Origin: Candidatus Sulfomarinibacter kjeldsenii
Lineage (GTDB): Bacteria > Acidobacteriota > Thermoanaerobaculia > Thermoanaerobaculales > Sulfomarinibacteraceae
DNA length: 46,388 nucleotides
Reading direction: 5' to 3'
Assembly (NCBI GenBank): GCA_014764485.1
Contig: JACXWA010000055.1
Span: 1-46,388, forward strand
Under the pieces are notes generated by a model. The model did not search any database. It was not told the origin of the DNA and saw only the letters and a program-made list of their open reading frames with translations. The first letter of the stretch is position 1, and every line of letters begins with the position of its first letter. Below are positions 18,374-28,167 of the stretch, piece by piece. Position numbers and translations under genes: made by a program.

Positions 18374-20005
18374 ATGAGAGATGCCTCGCACAAGCATCGG
18401 CGGAGGATTTCACAGTCGCCTGCCTGGACGGCGGTATGGTGGCTGATTGGAGTCGCGACCACCTCCTACCCCACTATCGTCAGCGGTTTTCGGCTTGTCC
18501 AGGGCGGCCTCGGCGACACCAGGTTGGTGAATTTCACCCTCGAACACGGTTATCGATGGCTGATGGGATGGCCGCTTGCGGAGAGCTTCTGGTCGCCGCC
18601 GATTTTCTTCCCCGCAACAGGTGTCACCGCTTACACCGATCTATTGCTCGGCGTGGCGCCACTGTACTGGGTATGGCGATGGCTTGGTGCCGCACCCGAC
18701 ACTGCCTACCAGTGCTGGATGCTGGTTTGCTGGTCCCTCAACTTTGTCGCCTTCTACTGGTTGCTGCGGCGTAGCCTTGCAACATCAGTGCTGGCCAGCA
18801 GCGTCGGTGCCTGGTTCTTCGCCTTTGCAAGTCCCAGGATGGCCGGTGTCATGCACCAACAGCTCATGATCCAGTTTTTCCTGGTCCTCATGCTCGCCTC
18901 CATTGTCGAGATCGCACGATCACAGGATCGGAACACGAACTCCACTCGCACCCGGGTCTGGATTGCTCTGTTCTTCGTTGCCGGCGTCCTTCAACTCAAC
19001 ACCGCTGTCTACCCATTGCTCTATTTTTCCCTTGGGCTCACGGCCACCGCAGCCATCGTGGCGTTCTCTCGTTCTGGTCGCTCGACGGCAGCCCAAATCT
19101 TCCGAACCCACCTGGCCACCATCGCCGCCTGTGCCGCGGCCGCCGTGTTGGTTGCCATACCGACGATCATGCATTATCGGGACTCCGCAGCCGCTTTTGG
19201 CGCCAGACCATTGCCGCCACACCACCTGCCAAAGTTGGCATCGTGGCTCCTGATGGGCGACTACAACCTGTTGTGGGGGGGACTCCACGAGCTGCCCTAT
19301 TTCGAGTGGGCAAATCGATCTCTCCACCACAACGGCATCGGCGTTTTCGGGATGGTGCTGTGCGCCGTTGGTCTGTGGCACGGTCGTGATCGAACAATTG
19401 TTCGACTCATGGCCGCGGCGGTGGCCGTGCTCTTTCTCATCACTCTGAGGCTGCCCGGCGACTGGAGTCTCTGGGAGCCTCTCCGCCACATCATCCCTGG
19501 AGGCACCTCGGCACGTGCGATCGCGCGGGTCGGAATGGTGCTGCTCTACCCCGCTGCGTTCGGCATCGCTCTGGCAATTGAGGGGGCGCTATTGCGTAGA
19601 TCGTGGTGGGTGGCTCTGTTACTCCTCGCGCCGGTGGTTGTGGAGCAAATTCACCGACCATTGACCTACGACAAGGCGGCGGCCAGGAGCCGTGTCGAAG
19701 CGATTGCCGACACCGTTCCGCGGGACATCGACGCGTTTCTGCTCACCACCACGGATGGACGGCAAGACCGTTATGTTCATGAGGACGCGATGTGGGTCAC
19801 GTTTTCTGCCGGCGTACCGACCGTCAACGGACGCTACGGCAAGAGGCCCGGGAGATGCTGGCAGCTTCGCGATGTCCACTATGGCAACCGAAGAAAAGCG
19901 GCCAAGATTCGCGCCAACCTGGATCAGTGGATCGAGTGCCGGGACCTCGACCCGGATCGCATCGCGTGGGTGAATTTTCAGGCCCGTCCGGCAGTGCCGA
20001 AATGA
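18374..20005 (+). CDS. Polytopic membrane protein, GT-C glycosyltransferase-like
   Basis: About 10 hydrophobic segments; N-terminal GDTRLVNFTLEHGYRWL with acidic/aromatic first loop; no decisive motif. Confidence 0.6.
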   Translation: MRDASHKHRRRISQSPAWTAVWWLIGVATTSYPTIVSGFRLVQGGLGDTRLVNFTLEHGYRWLMGWPLAESFWSPPIFFPATGVTAYTDLLLGVAPLYWVWRWLGAAPDTAYQCWMLVCWSLNFVAFYWLLRRSLATSVLASSVGAWFFAFASPRMAGVMHQQLMIQFFLVLMLASIVEIARSQDRNTNSTRTRVWIALFFVAGVLQLNTAVYPLLYFSLGLTATAAIVAFSRSGRSTAAQIFRTHLATIAACAAAAVLVAIPTIMHYRDSAAAFGARPLPPHHLPKLASWLLMGDYNLLWGGLHELPYFEWANRSLHHNGIGVFGMVLCAVGLWHGRDRTIVRLMAAAVAVLFLITLRLPGDWSLWEPLRHIIPGGTSARAIARVGMVLLYPAAFGIALAIEGALLRRSWWVALLLLAPVVVEQIHRPLTYDKAAARSRVEAIADTVPRDIDAFLLTTTDGRQDRYVHEDAMWVTFSAGVPTVNGRYGKRPGRCWQLRDVHYGNRRKAAKIRANLDQWIECRDLDPDRIAWVNFQARPAVPK

Positions 20006-20023
20006 TCCACCGGGAAGACGGGT

Positions 20024-20746
20024 TCAGCGATCCCAGATGTTGAAGCGCAGGATTGACCAAATTGCCGACACCCCATCCTTCCAGCCGATCTTTTTGCCCT
20101 CAGCATAGGTGCGGCCGTGGTAGGAGATCGGCACCTCATAAATCCTCACGCCAAGCCGGGCGACCTTGGCTGTGAACTCCGGCTCGAAACCGAAGCGGTC
20201 CGATTTCAAGGTGATGTGCTCCAGCACCTTCTTCACAAAGACCTTGTAACAGGTCTCCATGTCGGTGAGGTTGAGGTCGGAGAACATGTTCGACATGAGG
20301 GTCAGCAACTGGTTGCCAAGGTAGTGCCAGTAGAAGAGCACTCGGTGCGGGCCGCCGAGAAAGCGCGAACCATACACGACCTCGGCGCGACCAGCGATGA
20401 TCGGCTGCAACAGGGCCGGATACTCGGCCGGGTCGTACTCGAGGTCGGCGTCCTGAATGAGCAGCACCTCACCAGAGGCTGCCGCAAATCCCGTCCGAAG
20501 GGCAGCGCCCTTGCCTCGGTTTTGCGGGTGGCGTTCGCGGACGATCGTGACACGACACCCGTCTTGCCGCGGTGACGGCCGCCAGCTGTCGAGTTCGGAC
20601 CAGGTTTCGTCCGATGAACAGTCATCCACCGCGACCACCTCGAGTTCGCCCACCTGCTCCGGCAAAGGTGCTGCGACCACCATATCCAGAAGATCGCCGA
20701 GGGTCGCCTCTTCGTTGTACACCGGAATCACTACCGACAGCTTCAT
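20024..20746 (-). CDS. Family 2 glycosyltransferase (polyprenyl-phosphate glycosyltransferase-like)
   Basis: MKLSVVIPVYNEEATLGDLLDMV, VAVDDCSSDETW, NRGKGAALRTGFAAASGEVLLIQDADLEYDP. Start moved from 20821, which lies in a heptamer array. Confidence 0.9.
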   Translation of the reverse strand: MKLSVVIPVYNEEATLGDLLDMVVAAPLPEQVGELEVVAVDDCSSDETWSELDSWRPSPRQDGCRVTIVRERHPQNRGKGAALRTGFAAASGEVLLIQDADLEYDPAEYPALLQPIIAGRAEVVYGSRFLGGPHRVLFYWHYLGNQLLTLMSNMFSDLNLTDMETCYKVFVKKVLEHITLKSDRFGFEPEFTAKVARLGVRIYEVPISYHGRTYAEGKKIGWKDGVSAIWSILRFNIWDR

Positions 20747-20771
20747 CGTCCTAAGCCTACCGTAACCGGGT

Positions 20772-20852
20772 AGTTTTGAGTTCTGAGTGATGAGTTCTGA
20801 GTTTTGGGCTCTTCCCGGCATGACGGGCGTGCGTAGGTAAACTCAAAACTCG
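20772..20852. repeat. AGTTTTG heptamer array (5 units) with short inverted partner
   Basis: agttttg agttctg agtgatg agttctg agttttg gg ... aaactcaaaactcg. Confidence 0.9.
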
Positions 20853-20854
20853 TT

Positions 20855-22441
20855 CTAATCAACCACCCGCAACGGATGCTCTGCAAGGAAGGAAGGTGTG
20901 ACCGCGTTGACGACCACGCTTCCCTCCATGTACTGGGCAACCGGCAGACCGAGCAGGTAACACAGCGTTGGAGCGACGTCCGGCGGGTTGACCGATGACA
21001 CTCTACGCCCGGAATCAACCCCTTCTCCGAGAAGAATGAAGAGGCCCTCAGTCGATCCTTCCGCGGAGGTGTGCCACGATTCGCCTCCGCCGAAAAGTCT
21101 CTTTATCCGCTCAAAGGGCCCGGGTGGTGCGAGGCCAAAGGGAGAAACCACCGCAATGAGAGTCTGATCGTCCGCTGCACGGAGGAGTTCGCCAAGCTGC
21201 CCGTCGACAAGCTCCATCACCAGCTCGAGGAACAGTCGCTCACGAGTGTGACGTGGCCTGAGGGGTTCGTGATACCGCCTGGCCAACGACAGGGTATCGA
21301 AGTGAATCCAGACGTTGCCAACATCCGCTTCAAGGGCATCGACCGCGAGCTCAACCCGGGTCTGATCTCGCACGATGGCGGACCAGATTCGTGACCGACG
21401 TTCGGGTAAAGGCTCGAGCGCGGCTTCGAGCGAGGCGCGTATTGATGGCTCCAGCCCAGCCCCAACCCCATCAACGACCTCAGTTTGAATGGACGAATCG
21501 TCACCCCACGAACCCGGCCAACCAATGACCTTGGTGGTAACACCGGAGATTTCGAGTCGAGACCACAGCGGTGCAACAGTCGCCGGTGGTGGCGGCACCA
21601 GTTTGGACAGGCCCCACGGCAAGATCATCCTCGAGCCTTCCGGAGTCCACGGAAGCAGCCGCAGCGTTTCGGAAAATACCAGCGGCAGATCCCAACCCCT
21701 GTGAGCCTTGACACCGTGGCGGCCGGGATACGTGCCTGTCGCAACCGAGGTCCACAGTGCCCATCGAAGGTACGGACGGTGGGGAGTGAGAGGCGCCCTC
21801 GCCCCCTCCTCGCGGAGTCGGGCCAGGTGTGGGTAGCTCGCACTTGCCGCATCGGCCAGGAGAACCTTGGCGTCGAGTCCTTCGAGCCCGATGACCAGCA
21901 ATTTGCGGCTGGGAACTCCGAGCGGTTGGGGCTCGACCTCGAGATACTGGCGAGGTGGCGTCGGTGATGTCGTGAGGCGTACCACCGGCAGCGCGACCAT
22001 TACGATCGAGAATGCGATCCGCCATCCTCGGCCGCTGCCAATTCGCCGCACCGCGCCGGCGGCAGCGACGGCGAGAATTGCCGCGATGCCCCAACCCACA
22101 GAATCTTGAACGAGAACACGGTGCGCCGGTCCGGATAGAAGCTGGGCGTGGAGCTTGGCATTGACCGCGGTGAGCACGGCGGCTACGACAAATAATATTG
22201 TGAAAAGTACCGGTGCCAGCCATCGTTCGGCTTTGGGCCGGAACCGATCGAAGACCGCGAGACCGATGAGCAGTGGTACACCCACCATCAGCATGCCCCA
22301 GGAAGCCCATAGCGGAATGCCAACGAGCACGCCGTGCATCGTTTGCGTGACCTCGGGGTTCATCCGCAACACCAGGACCTCGGCAATGAGGCCGGTGGCG
22401 GCGCCAGTCCCGAGCGCGTCAATCCACGTGTGGAGCTTCAT
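20855..22441 (-). CDS. Membrane-anchored alkaline phosphatase superfamily / type I phosphodiesterase-like protein
   Basis: N-terminal TM segments then KLLVIGLEGLDAKVLLADAASASYPHLARLREEGARAPLTPHRPYLRWALWTSVATGTYPGRHGVKAH. Confidence 0.75.
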   Translation of the reverse strand: MKLHTWIDALGTGAATGLIAEVLVLRMNPEVTQTMHGVLVGIPLWASWGMLMVGVPLLIGLAVFDRFRPKAERWLAPVLFTILFVVAAVLTAVNAKLHAQLLSGPAHRVLVQDSVGWGIAAILAVAAAGAVRRIGSGRGWRIAFSIVMVALPVVRLTTSPTPPRQYLEVEPQPLGVPSRKLLVIGLEGLDAKVLLADAASASYPHLARLREEGARAPLTPHRPYLRWALWTSVATGTYPGRHGVKAHRGWDLPLVFSETLRLLPWTPEGSRMILPWGLSKLVPPPPATVAPLWSRLEISGVTTKVIGWPGSWGDDSSIQTEVVDGVGAGLEPSIRASLEAALEPLPERRSRIWSAIVRDQTRVELAVDALEADVGNVWIHFDTLSLARRYHEPLRPRHTRERLFLELVMELVDGQLGELLRAADDQTLIAVVSPFGLAPPGPFERIKRLFGGGESWHTSAEGSTEGLFILLGEGVDSGRRVSSVNPPDVAPTLCYLLGLPVAQYMEGSVVVNAVTPSFLAEHPLRVVD

Positions 22442-22519
22442 AGCCCCTGCATAGTACCGCGTTCAGATAGCGTAGACTTTGAACCGGCATCGGAACATCG
22501 AGCCCAGGTCGGAGGTGGC

Positions 22520-23239
22520 GTGAACGCCAAAAAATCTCTCTGTGTTGCTCTTGATAGCAGTGACCATGGGTGGCTTCGGTCCGCCGCAATGACCCTCGCC
22601 GATCATGTCGGCTGGTTCAAAGTCGGGCTCGAAGCGTTTTCGGCTCATGGGCCGGCCCTGGTTGAAGAACTGGCCGGTTTCGGCCCGCGGGTATTTCTCG
22701 ACCTCAAACTCCATGACATTCCAGCCACGGTCGGCCGCGCCGCCGCCAACTGTGCTGCGTGTGGCGCATCGATGCTCACCGTCCACGCAGCGGGCGGGCG
22801 CAAAATGCTAGAGGCTGCCGTCGAAGGTGCGCGTCAATGTGCGAAGCCACTCCCACCAAAGATCGTGGCGGTCACGGTCCTCACCAGTCTCGATCGCGCA
22901 GCGCTCTCCGAGCTCGAGATCGACAAAACTCCAGCGGACCTGGTCGGCGCATGGGCCGCATTGGCCGCCGAATGTGGCCTCGATGGCGTCGTCGCCAGCG
23001 CCCGCGAGGCGGCCGCGCTTCGTCGGGAGTTCGGCGAAGACTTCCTCATCGTCACCCCGGGCATCCGACCCGCGTCGAGCGCAAATGATGATCAGCGCCG
23101 AGTGGTGACCCCCGCTGAAGCGATCCGGGCGGGCGCCAACGTCCTGGTTGTCGGTCGACCGATCACCGACGCAGATAACCTTCTCGAAGCTGCTCAGAGC
23201 ATCGTTGATGAAATGGCGTCAGCAGACTCACCCGCTTAG
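22520..23239 (+). CDS. pyrF: Orotidine 5'-phosphate decarboxylase
   Basis: GTG start after GGAGGTG; VNAKKSLCVALDSSDHGW..VGWFKVGLEAF..VFLDLKLHDIPATVGRAA..MLTVHAAGGRKML..VTPGIRPA. Confidence 0.94.
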   Translation: MNAKKSLCVALDSSDHGWLRSAAMTLADHVGWFKVGLEAFSAHGPALVEELAGFGPRVFLDLKLHDIPATVGRAAANCAACGASMLTVHAAGGRKMLEAAVEGARQCAKPLPPKIVAVTVLTSLDRAALSELEIDKTPADLVGAWAALAAECGLDGVVASAREAAALRREFGEDFLIVTPGIRPASSANDDQRRVVTPAEAIRAGANVLVVGRPITDADNLLEAAQSIVDEMASADSPA

Positions 23240-23610
23240 CCGTAGAACAACGGCCGTTCGTGGAAGTGCTCTTTGTGCCAGACGTAGGTGTAGCCAGGGA
23301 ACTCGATCGGAACTTCGTAAACGACCGTAATCTTGATGCGATTCGAGGTCCGTTTAATCTTGATGTCCTTCTTCGTCACCGGCAGATCGAGCGACTCCGC
23401 CTTGGTAAGGATGGCCCGCTCGATTCGCTTGTCGTTGTACTCCCGCCGGTTGGCCCGATCGGCATACACCCCGATCTGTTTGTCGAGTTCACCCACGTGA
23501 ATCATGATCGGCGCGACCTTGATGGCTATGAGAATTACAATGAGGGCCACCGCGCCGCCCACCAAACAACCAACGGGCACGTCTCCCCTTTGATATCGCC
23601 ACGTCTTCAT
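23236..23610 (-). CDS. Small single-TM protein, DUF4845-like
   Basis: N-terminal TM PVGCLVGGAVALIVILIAIKVAPIMIHV, C-terminal ITVVYEVPIEFPGYTYVWHKEHF; directly downstream of lepB. Confidence 0.6.
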   Translation of the reverse strand: MKTWRYQRGDVPVGCLVGGAVALIVILIAIKVAPIMIHVGELDKQIGVYADRANRREYNDKRIERAILTKAESLDLPVTKKDIKIKRTSNRIKITVVYEVPIEFPGYTYVWHKEHFHERPLFYG

Positions 23611-23659
23611 GGGCCAGCCTCCGAGATCGATCTTCTCTTCAGAATCGTATCATCCCGCC

Positions 23660-24352
23660 CTACCGGATCAGACGAAACTCTCTTTCCCACCGGGTCTTGG
23701 TGAAGAAGTTGAAAAAGACTCCGGCGAGCTGTTTGAGCCGGTGGCCGAATCCTCGCCACTGCCAATCGTTGCGCCCGGCCTCGTACGACCAGTAGATGAG
23801 AACCGCCCGCCCCTTGACGTAGCTGAGGGGCACCGGTCCCCAGAAACGCGAGTCGAGCGAGTTGTCCCGGTTGTCGCCAAGGCAGAATATTGTCCCTGGT
23901 GGCACCGTGAAAGGTCCAAAGTTGTCGCGAATTCGTGACGAGATTGGAGCTGCCGGTAGATCATCGTAGACCCGCGGATCCTTGTGCACCACCAGCGGTT
24001 CGATCTGAAGATCTCCGTTGACGTACAACTGCTTACGCTTAATTTCAACGGTGTCGCCGGCCAAGGCAACGCATCGTTTGATGAAATCGCGACGGGTGTC
24101 CTCCGGGTACTTGAATACGACGACATCACCGCGCTCAGGAGAACGGTAGGGAAAGACCCGGTGGAGAATAGAGTCGGCATTGCCCGCGAAGACGAACTTG
24201 TTGACGACCAGGTGGTCGCCGATGAGGAGATTGTCCTCCATCGATCCCGATGGGATTTTGAAATTCTCAAATACAAACGTGCGCACGAAAAGGGCAAGGA
24301 TGAAAGCCACCAATATGGCCTCATAGTACTCACGTGCGACAGATTTCCGCAT
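23660..24352 (-). CDS. lepB: Signal peptidase I
   Basis: KIPSGSMEDNLLIGDHLVVNKF, FIKRCVALAGDTVEIK, GDNRDNSLDSRFWGPVP. Confidence 0.95.
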   Translation of the reverse strand: MRKSVAREYYEAILVAFILALFVRTFVFENFKIPSGSMEDNLLIGDHLVVNKFVFAGNADSILHRVFPYRSPERGDVVVFKYPEDTRRDFIKRCVALAGDTVEIKRKQLYVNGDLQIEPLVVHKDPRVYDDLPAAPISSRIRDNFGPFTVPPGTIFCLGDNRDNSLDSRFWGPVPLSYVKGRAVLIYWSYEAGRNDWQWRGFGHRLKQLAGVFFNFFTKTRWEREFRLIR

Positions 24353-24377
24353 CGATTACCCCCGTTCGTGGTCGATT

Positions 24378-25451
24378 CTACACGCCCGCTCTACTCAACC
24401 CCCGGCGCATGCCCGGCGGTTGCCACACTTCCCGCGCCCGCGCATCCAACCGCCTCGGGTCATCGGAGCGGCCACCGCGATGAGCAAGCTGTCCTGCGTG
24501 TGCGATCATGACTGCGTTGTCGGTTGTCAAGGCGGGCTCCGGCAGAAGCGTCTCGACGTTATGCTCGCGCCCCCACTCGGACAGAGAGTTTCGGAGTAGC
24601 GAGTTGGCTGCCACGCCTCCCGACGCGGTGACCAGCTGCGGTCTGTGAATTGCCGCGAGTTCGGGCAAGGGAGAGAGCAACTGCTCCACCACAGCCGCCT
24701 CGAAGGACGCGGCCAGGTCACGAATCGGCGCTGACGATTCGCCACCATCTGCTGCGTCGTCGACTAGCTCGTGCTTTCGAATCCAGCGAACAGCCGCCGA
24801 CTTGAGGCCTGAAAAACTGAAGTCAAACGGAGCGTCCTTGAGGCGAGGCCGAGGCAGCGGCACTGCCGAGGAATCTCCGTATCGGGCGAGCGCATCGATA
24901 GCGGGTCCTCCGGGATATCCGAGACCGAGAACCTGGGCGACCTTATCGAAGCTTTCTCCAGCGGCGTCGTCGCGAGTGCGTCCGAGACGAACACGGGAAC
25001 CGTGGTCCATCAGATACCAGCTCGAGTGGCCGCCGGAGGCCACCAGTGCCAAAACACGATCCGGCTCGGGTCGCGCCGGCCCTCCGTCAAGGCAGAGTAG
25101 TGACGAAACGAGGTGGCCCTCGAGGTGATCGACGGCGACCAGCGGCAGGCCCCGACCCCAGGCGAAAGCAGCGGCGAATCGGACGCCGACAAGCAGGGCA
25201 CCGATAAGACCCGGGCCGGCTGTTACGGCAACCATCTCGACAGGCCCGTGCGCAGCCTCGAGCGCCTGATTCACGAGATATGGCAGGGCCTTGAGATGCT
25301 CTCGTGAGGCAAGCTCCGGAACAACGCCCCCAAAGGGCGCATGCGCCGCTATCTGGCTGGACAACAGGCTCACCTCGACCCGTCCGTCGCTATCAACGAT
25401 CGCGACGGCGCTTTCGTCACAGGAAGTTTCGATGCCTATTGTCCGTAGCAT
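24378..25451 (-). CDS. tsaD: tRNA N6-adenosine threonylcarbamoyltransferase
   Basis: IGIETSCDESAVAIVDSDGRV, VVPELASREHLKALP, AVDHLEGHLVS, LVASGGHSSWYLM. Confidence 0.96.
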   Translation of the reverse strand: MLRTIGIETSCDESAVAIVDSDGRVEVSLLSSQIAAHAPFGGVVPELASREHLKALPYLVNQALEAAHGPVEMVAVTAGPGLIGALLVGVRFAAAFAWGRGLPLVAVDHLEGHLVSSLLCLDGGPARPEPDRVLALVASGGHSSWYLMDHGSRVRLGRTRDDAAGESFDKVAQVLGLGYPGGPAIDALARYGDSSAVPLPRPRLKDAPFDFSFSGLKSAAVRWIRKHELVDDAADGGESSAPIRDLAASFEAAVVEQLLSPLPELAAIHRPQLVTASGGVAANSLLRNSLSEWGREHNVETLLPEPALTTDNAVMIAHAGQLAHRGGRSDDPRRLDARAREVWQPPGMRRGLSRAGV

Positions 25452-25512
25452 GGTGTCTATCCCAGAAACCTTCGTGAGTCCGACGACAACCCGGCGGTCG
25501 ACTCGCTGTTGA

Positions 25513-25632
25513 AGAGTTAAGTGTTAAGAGTAAAGAGTCAAGCAGTTTCAAGACGAAAGGAGGGACGCTGCACATTTCGACAACGTCCCTCCAGGTTTCG
25601 GCGTCTTTACTCTGAACTTTTCACCCTTAACT
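25513..25632. repeat. AGTNAAG heptamer arms (4 units each) flanking a nested GGAGGGACG/CGTCCCTCC stem
   Basis: Left (AGTTAAG)(TGTTAAG)(AGTAAAG)(AGTCAAG); right arm reverse complement (AGTTAAG)(GGTGAAA)(AGTTCAG)(AGTAAAG); inner 9-bp perfect stem 25559-25567/25584-25592. Confidence 0.88.
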
Positions 25633-26655
25633 GATATTTGCCCGAACCGGCACCTCTACCGTTGGAAACTCGGGATCGTCGGTCTTCAATGTCAACACTG
25701 CGTCACGCGGTCCTGCACTCGCATCAGGATTGACGGTGACAGTTACCTGATAACGCCGTCCCTTTTCGATCGTCACAATTTCTGCGTTGAAGGCTGGATC
25801 GTTGACAGTCGCACCAGTCACCTTGACCGCCACTCCGCCGGAGCGGTTGTTGACGACGATCACGTTTCGCCCTGGCTGTTTCTTGGCCTCAATCGCCCCG
25901 AACTGGATCTGCGACGGCGTCACGTGCAAAAGAGCTCTGACAACACCAAAGACCTTGACCGGCACCTTCTTGGCCTTGGGGTGGTTGGTTTCGATTTCGA
26001 GGACTGTGTTGACCGGTCCCACCGGCGGGTTCTCCTTCATCGTCAACGTGATTTCGTATTGTTGCGGTGACTTTCCGGCCATCAGTTGGTCGGAGGGAAC
26101 CGGACGAACGGAAGCGAGCAGGAACGGCACCGAGCTTTTGACCGCGGTAACTTTGAAATCTTTCTCTTCTTCGTCAGCCACGACCGTGATCTTCTGTTCC
26201 ATGGGCTCGTGTTGGACGGCGTTGAACCGAACCAGAGCCCTCGGCAGCACCTGAACGTAGGGGTGGACCTCGGTCTTGATGACCAGTGTTCTGGTCGGAT
26301 CCTGCGGATCGTTGGTCATGATCAGGATCGATTTCGAAATCGGCCCGGAGAAATCCCGCGTATCAAGCTTCGCCTTGATATAGCCAGTTTTGCCGGGTGC
26401 GATCTCGCGGTCGAAATCGGCCACTGTACATCCACAGGTCGGTCGGACGGCTTTGATCTCGAGCGTTTCATCGCCTTCATTCACGACCGCGAAATCTACG
26501 TTGAGCACCTCGCCCTGGGCAACTCTTCCCATATCCATGATCTTGTCAGGCACCATCAATTTGGGCCCATCAGCGGCGTCCATCTCCACAGCGGTGACGG
26601 CCAGTGTCACCACCATGACGGTGATGGTAAGAAGCGTGAAGCGAAATTTCGACAT
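25627..26655 (-). CDS. DUF1573 domain-containing exported protein
   Basis: Signal peptide; DMGRVAQGEVLNVDFAVVNEGDETLEIKAVRPTCGCTVADFDREIAPGKTGYIKAKLDTRDFSG. Confidence 0.88.
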   Translation of the reverse strand: MSKFRFTLLTITVMVVTLAVTAVEMDAADGPKLMVPDKIMDMGRVAQGEVLNVDFAVVNEGDETLEIKAVRPTCGCTVADFDREIAPGKTGYIKAKLDTRDFSGPISKSILIMTNDPQDPTRTLVIKTEVHPYVQVLPRALVRFNAVQHEPMEQKITVVADEEEKDFKVTAVKSSVPFLLASVRPVPSDQLMAGKSPQQYEITLTMKENPPVGPVNTVLEIETNHPKAKKVPVKVFGVVRALLHVTPSQIQFGAIEAKKQPGRNVIVVNNRSGGVAVKVTGATVNDPAFNAEIVTIEKGRRYQVTVTVNPDASAGPRDAVLTLKTDDPEFPTVEVPVRANIS

Positions 26656-26739
26656 CTGCTGTCCTCCTTGTCATAGCGTTCGCAAACAGAGACAATCTTA
26701 GGGAGCTGCCCGCTGAGCCGCAACTCTGAGGGAGCATTT

Positions 26740-28167
26740 TTGCAGGACTTATACTTCAAGCGCGAGCGTCTTTATTTCGTACCAATTGGCGGCACCGCGA
26801 TGGCCCCGCTGGCCGGAATGCTGCACCAACTCGGCCACCACGTCGAAGGCGTCGACTCTCAGCTCTACCCGCCCATGAGCACGTTGCTTGAAGAGCTCGG
26901 GATTTCGGTGCGTCTCGGCTTCGATCCCGAACGCTTGTCCGAAAACATCGATCGCGTGATCATTGGTAACGCTGTCCCGCGGCATAACCCGGAGGTGGAG
27001 GCCGTCCTGGCGCGTCGGATTCCCCACCTCTCGCAGGCGGAGGCGGTTGCGCACTACGTTCTGGCAGGCGGTCTCGAAAGCCTGGTTGTCGCAGGCACCC
27101 ACGGCAAGACCACAACCTCGGCCATGCTGGCCTGGATCCTGGAGCAGACCGGGGCCGATCCCAGCTATCTCATCGGCGGCCTTCCGCGCTGGAACCCCCG
27201 AGGATTCCGCCTCGGTGGCGGTTCGCTCCTTGTCATCGAGGGAGACGAGTACAACACCGCCTTCTTCGACCGTGGACCGAAGTTTCTTCACTATCGGCCC
27301 CGCCATTTCGTCATTGGCCCGGTCGAGTTCGACCACGCCGATCTCTACCCCAATCTCGAGGCGGTGTTGACCGCTTTCCGGGCGGGGGCGGCGCAAGTCC
27401 CGCGCGACGGTTCAGTGGTGGTCAACACATGGAGCGATGCGGCAGTCGCTGCCTCTCGCGATGCGACGGCACCACTGATCCGCGTCGGTCCACATTCCGA
27501 CTGTGATTTGCGGTTCCTGTCCTGGCAAGCCGAGACCGATCGAAGCTCGGCAGAGATCTCCTGGCGCGGAGAGACGTTCGTTCTGGAGCTGCCGCAGGCC
27601 GGCCTCCACAATCTCCAGAACGCAACCATGGCGGTGGCCGCCGCCGTCAGCACTGGGATCGCGCCGGCCCAGGCGTCGGCTGCCATGAGCTCTTTCCCCG
27701 GCGTTACGCGAAGGATGGAGGTAATTGGGGAGGCCGGAGGAATAACGATTGTCGACGACTTCGCCCACCACCCGACCGCCATTAGAGTGACCATCGCCGC
27801 CGCCCGCCAACGCTGGCCGGGCCGTCGTCTGGTCATCGCCTTCGAACCGCGCTCGCTGACTGCGGCACGGCGCTCCTTTCAAGACTCCTACCTCGAGGAA
27901 CTCTCCGCCGCTGACGTTGTCATGGTGGCGCCGCCATACCACCGGGACCGCTTCGAGGCGTCGGATGTCCTAGATCGGGAAGCTCTGTCCACGGCCCTCG
28001 GCGCCCGCGGCGTCGCGTCAATGATGCCTGGTGAAGATGATGACCTCGTTGAAAAGCTCCTCGAAATCCTCAAGTCTGGGGATGTGGTGGTAGGCTGTTC
28101 TTCGGGCGCCTTCGACGGATTGCACAAGAAAATGATCGAGGCTTTGCAGACGGGAAATGAGGCATGA
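26740..28167 (+). CDS. mpl: UDP-N-acetylmuramate:L-alanyl-gamma-D-glutamyl-meso-diaminopimelate ligase
   Basis: YFVPIGGTAMAPLAGMLHQLGHHVEGVDSQLYPPMSTLLEELGI, VVAGTHGKTTTSAMLAWIL, VIEGDEYNTAFFDRGPKFLHY; TTG start. Confidence 0.9.
   Translation: MQDLYFKRERLYFVPIGGTAMAPLAGMLHQLGHHVEGVDSQLYPPMSTLLEELGISVRLGFDPERLSENIDRVIIGNAVPRHNPEVEAVLARRIPHLSQAEAVAHYVLAGGLESLVVAGTHGKTTTSAMLAWILEQTGADPSYLIGGLPRWNPRGFRLGGGSLLVIEGDEYNTAFFDRGPKFLHYRPRHFVIGPVEFDHADLYPNLEAVLTAFRAGAAQVPRDGSVVVNTWSDAAVAASRDATAPLIRVGPHSDCDLRFLSWQAETDRSSAEISWRGETFVLELPQAGLHNLQNATMAVAAAVSTGIAPAQASAAMSSFPGVTRRMEVIGEAGGITIVDDFAHHPTAIRVTIAAARQRWPGRRLVIAFEPRSLTAARRSFQDSYLEELSAADVVMVAPPYHRDRFEASDVLDREALSTALGARGVASMMPGEDDDLVEKLLEILKSGDVVVGCSSGAFDGLHKKMIEALQTGNEA

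Noticed and set aside
23236-23239. Overlapping convergent stops of pyrF and the DUF4845-like gene
   Set aside because: A 4-bp tail overlap is compact but not unusual; no further structure seen.
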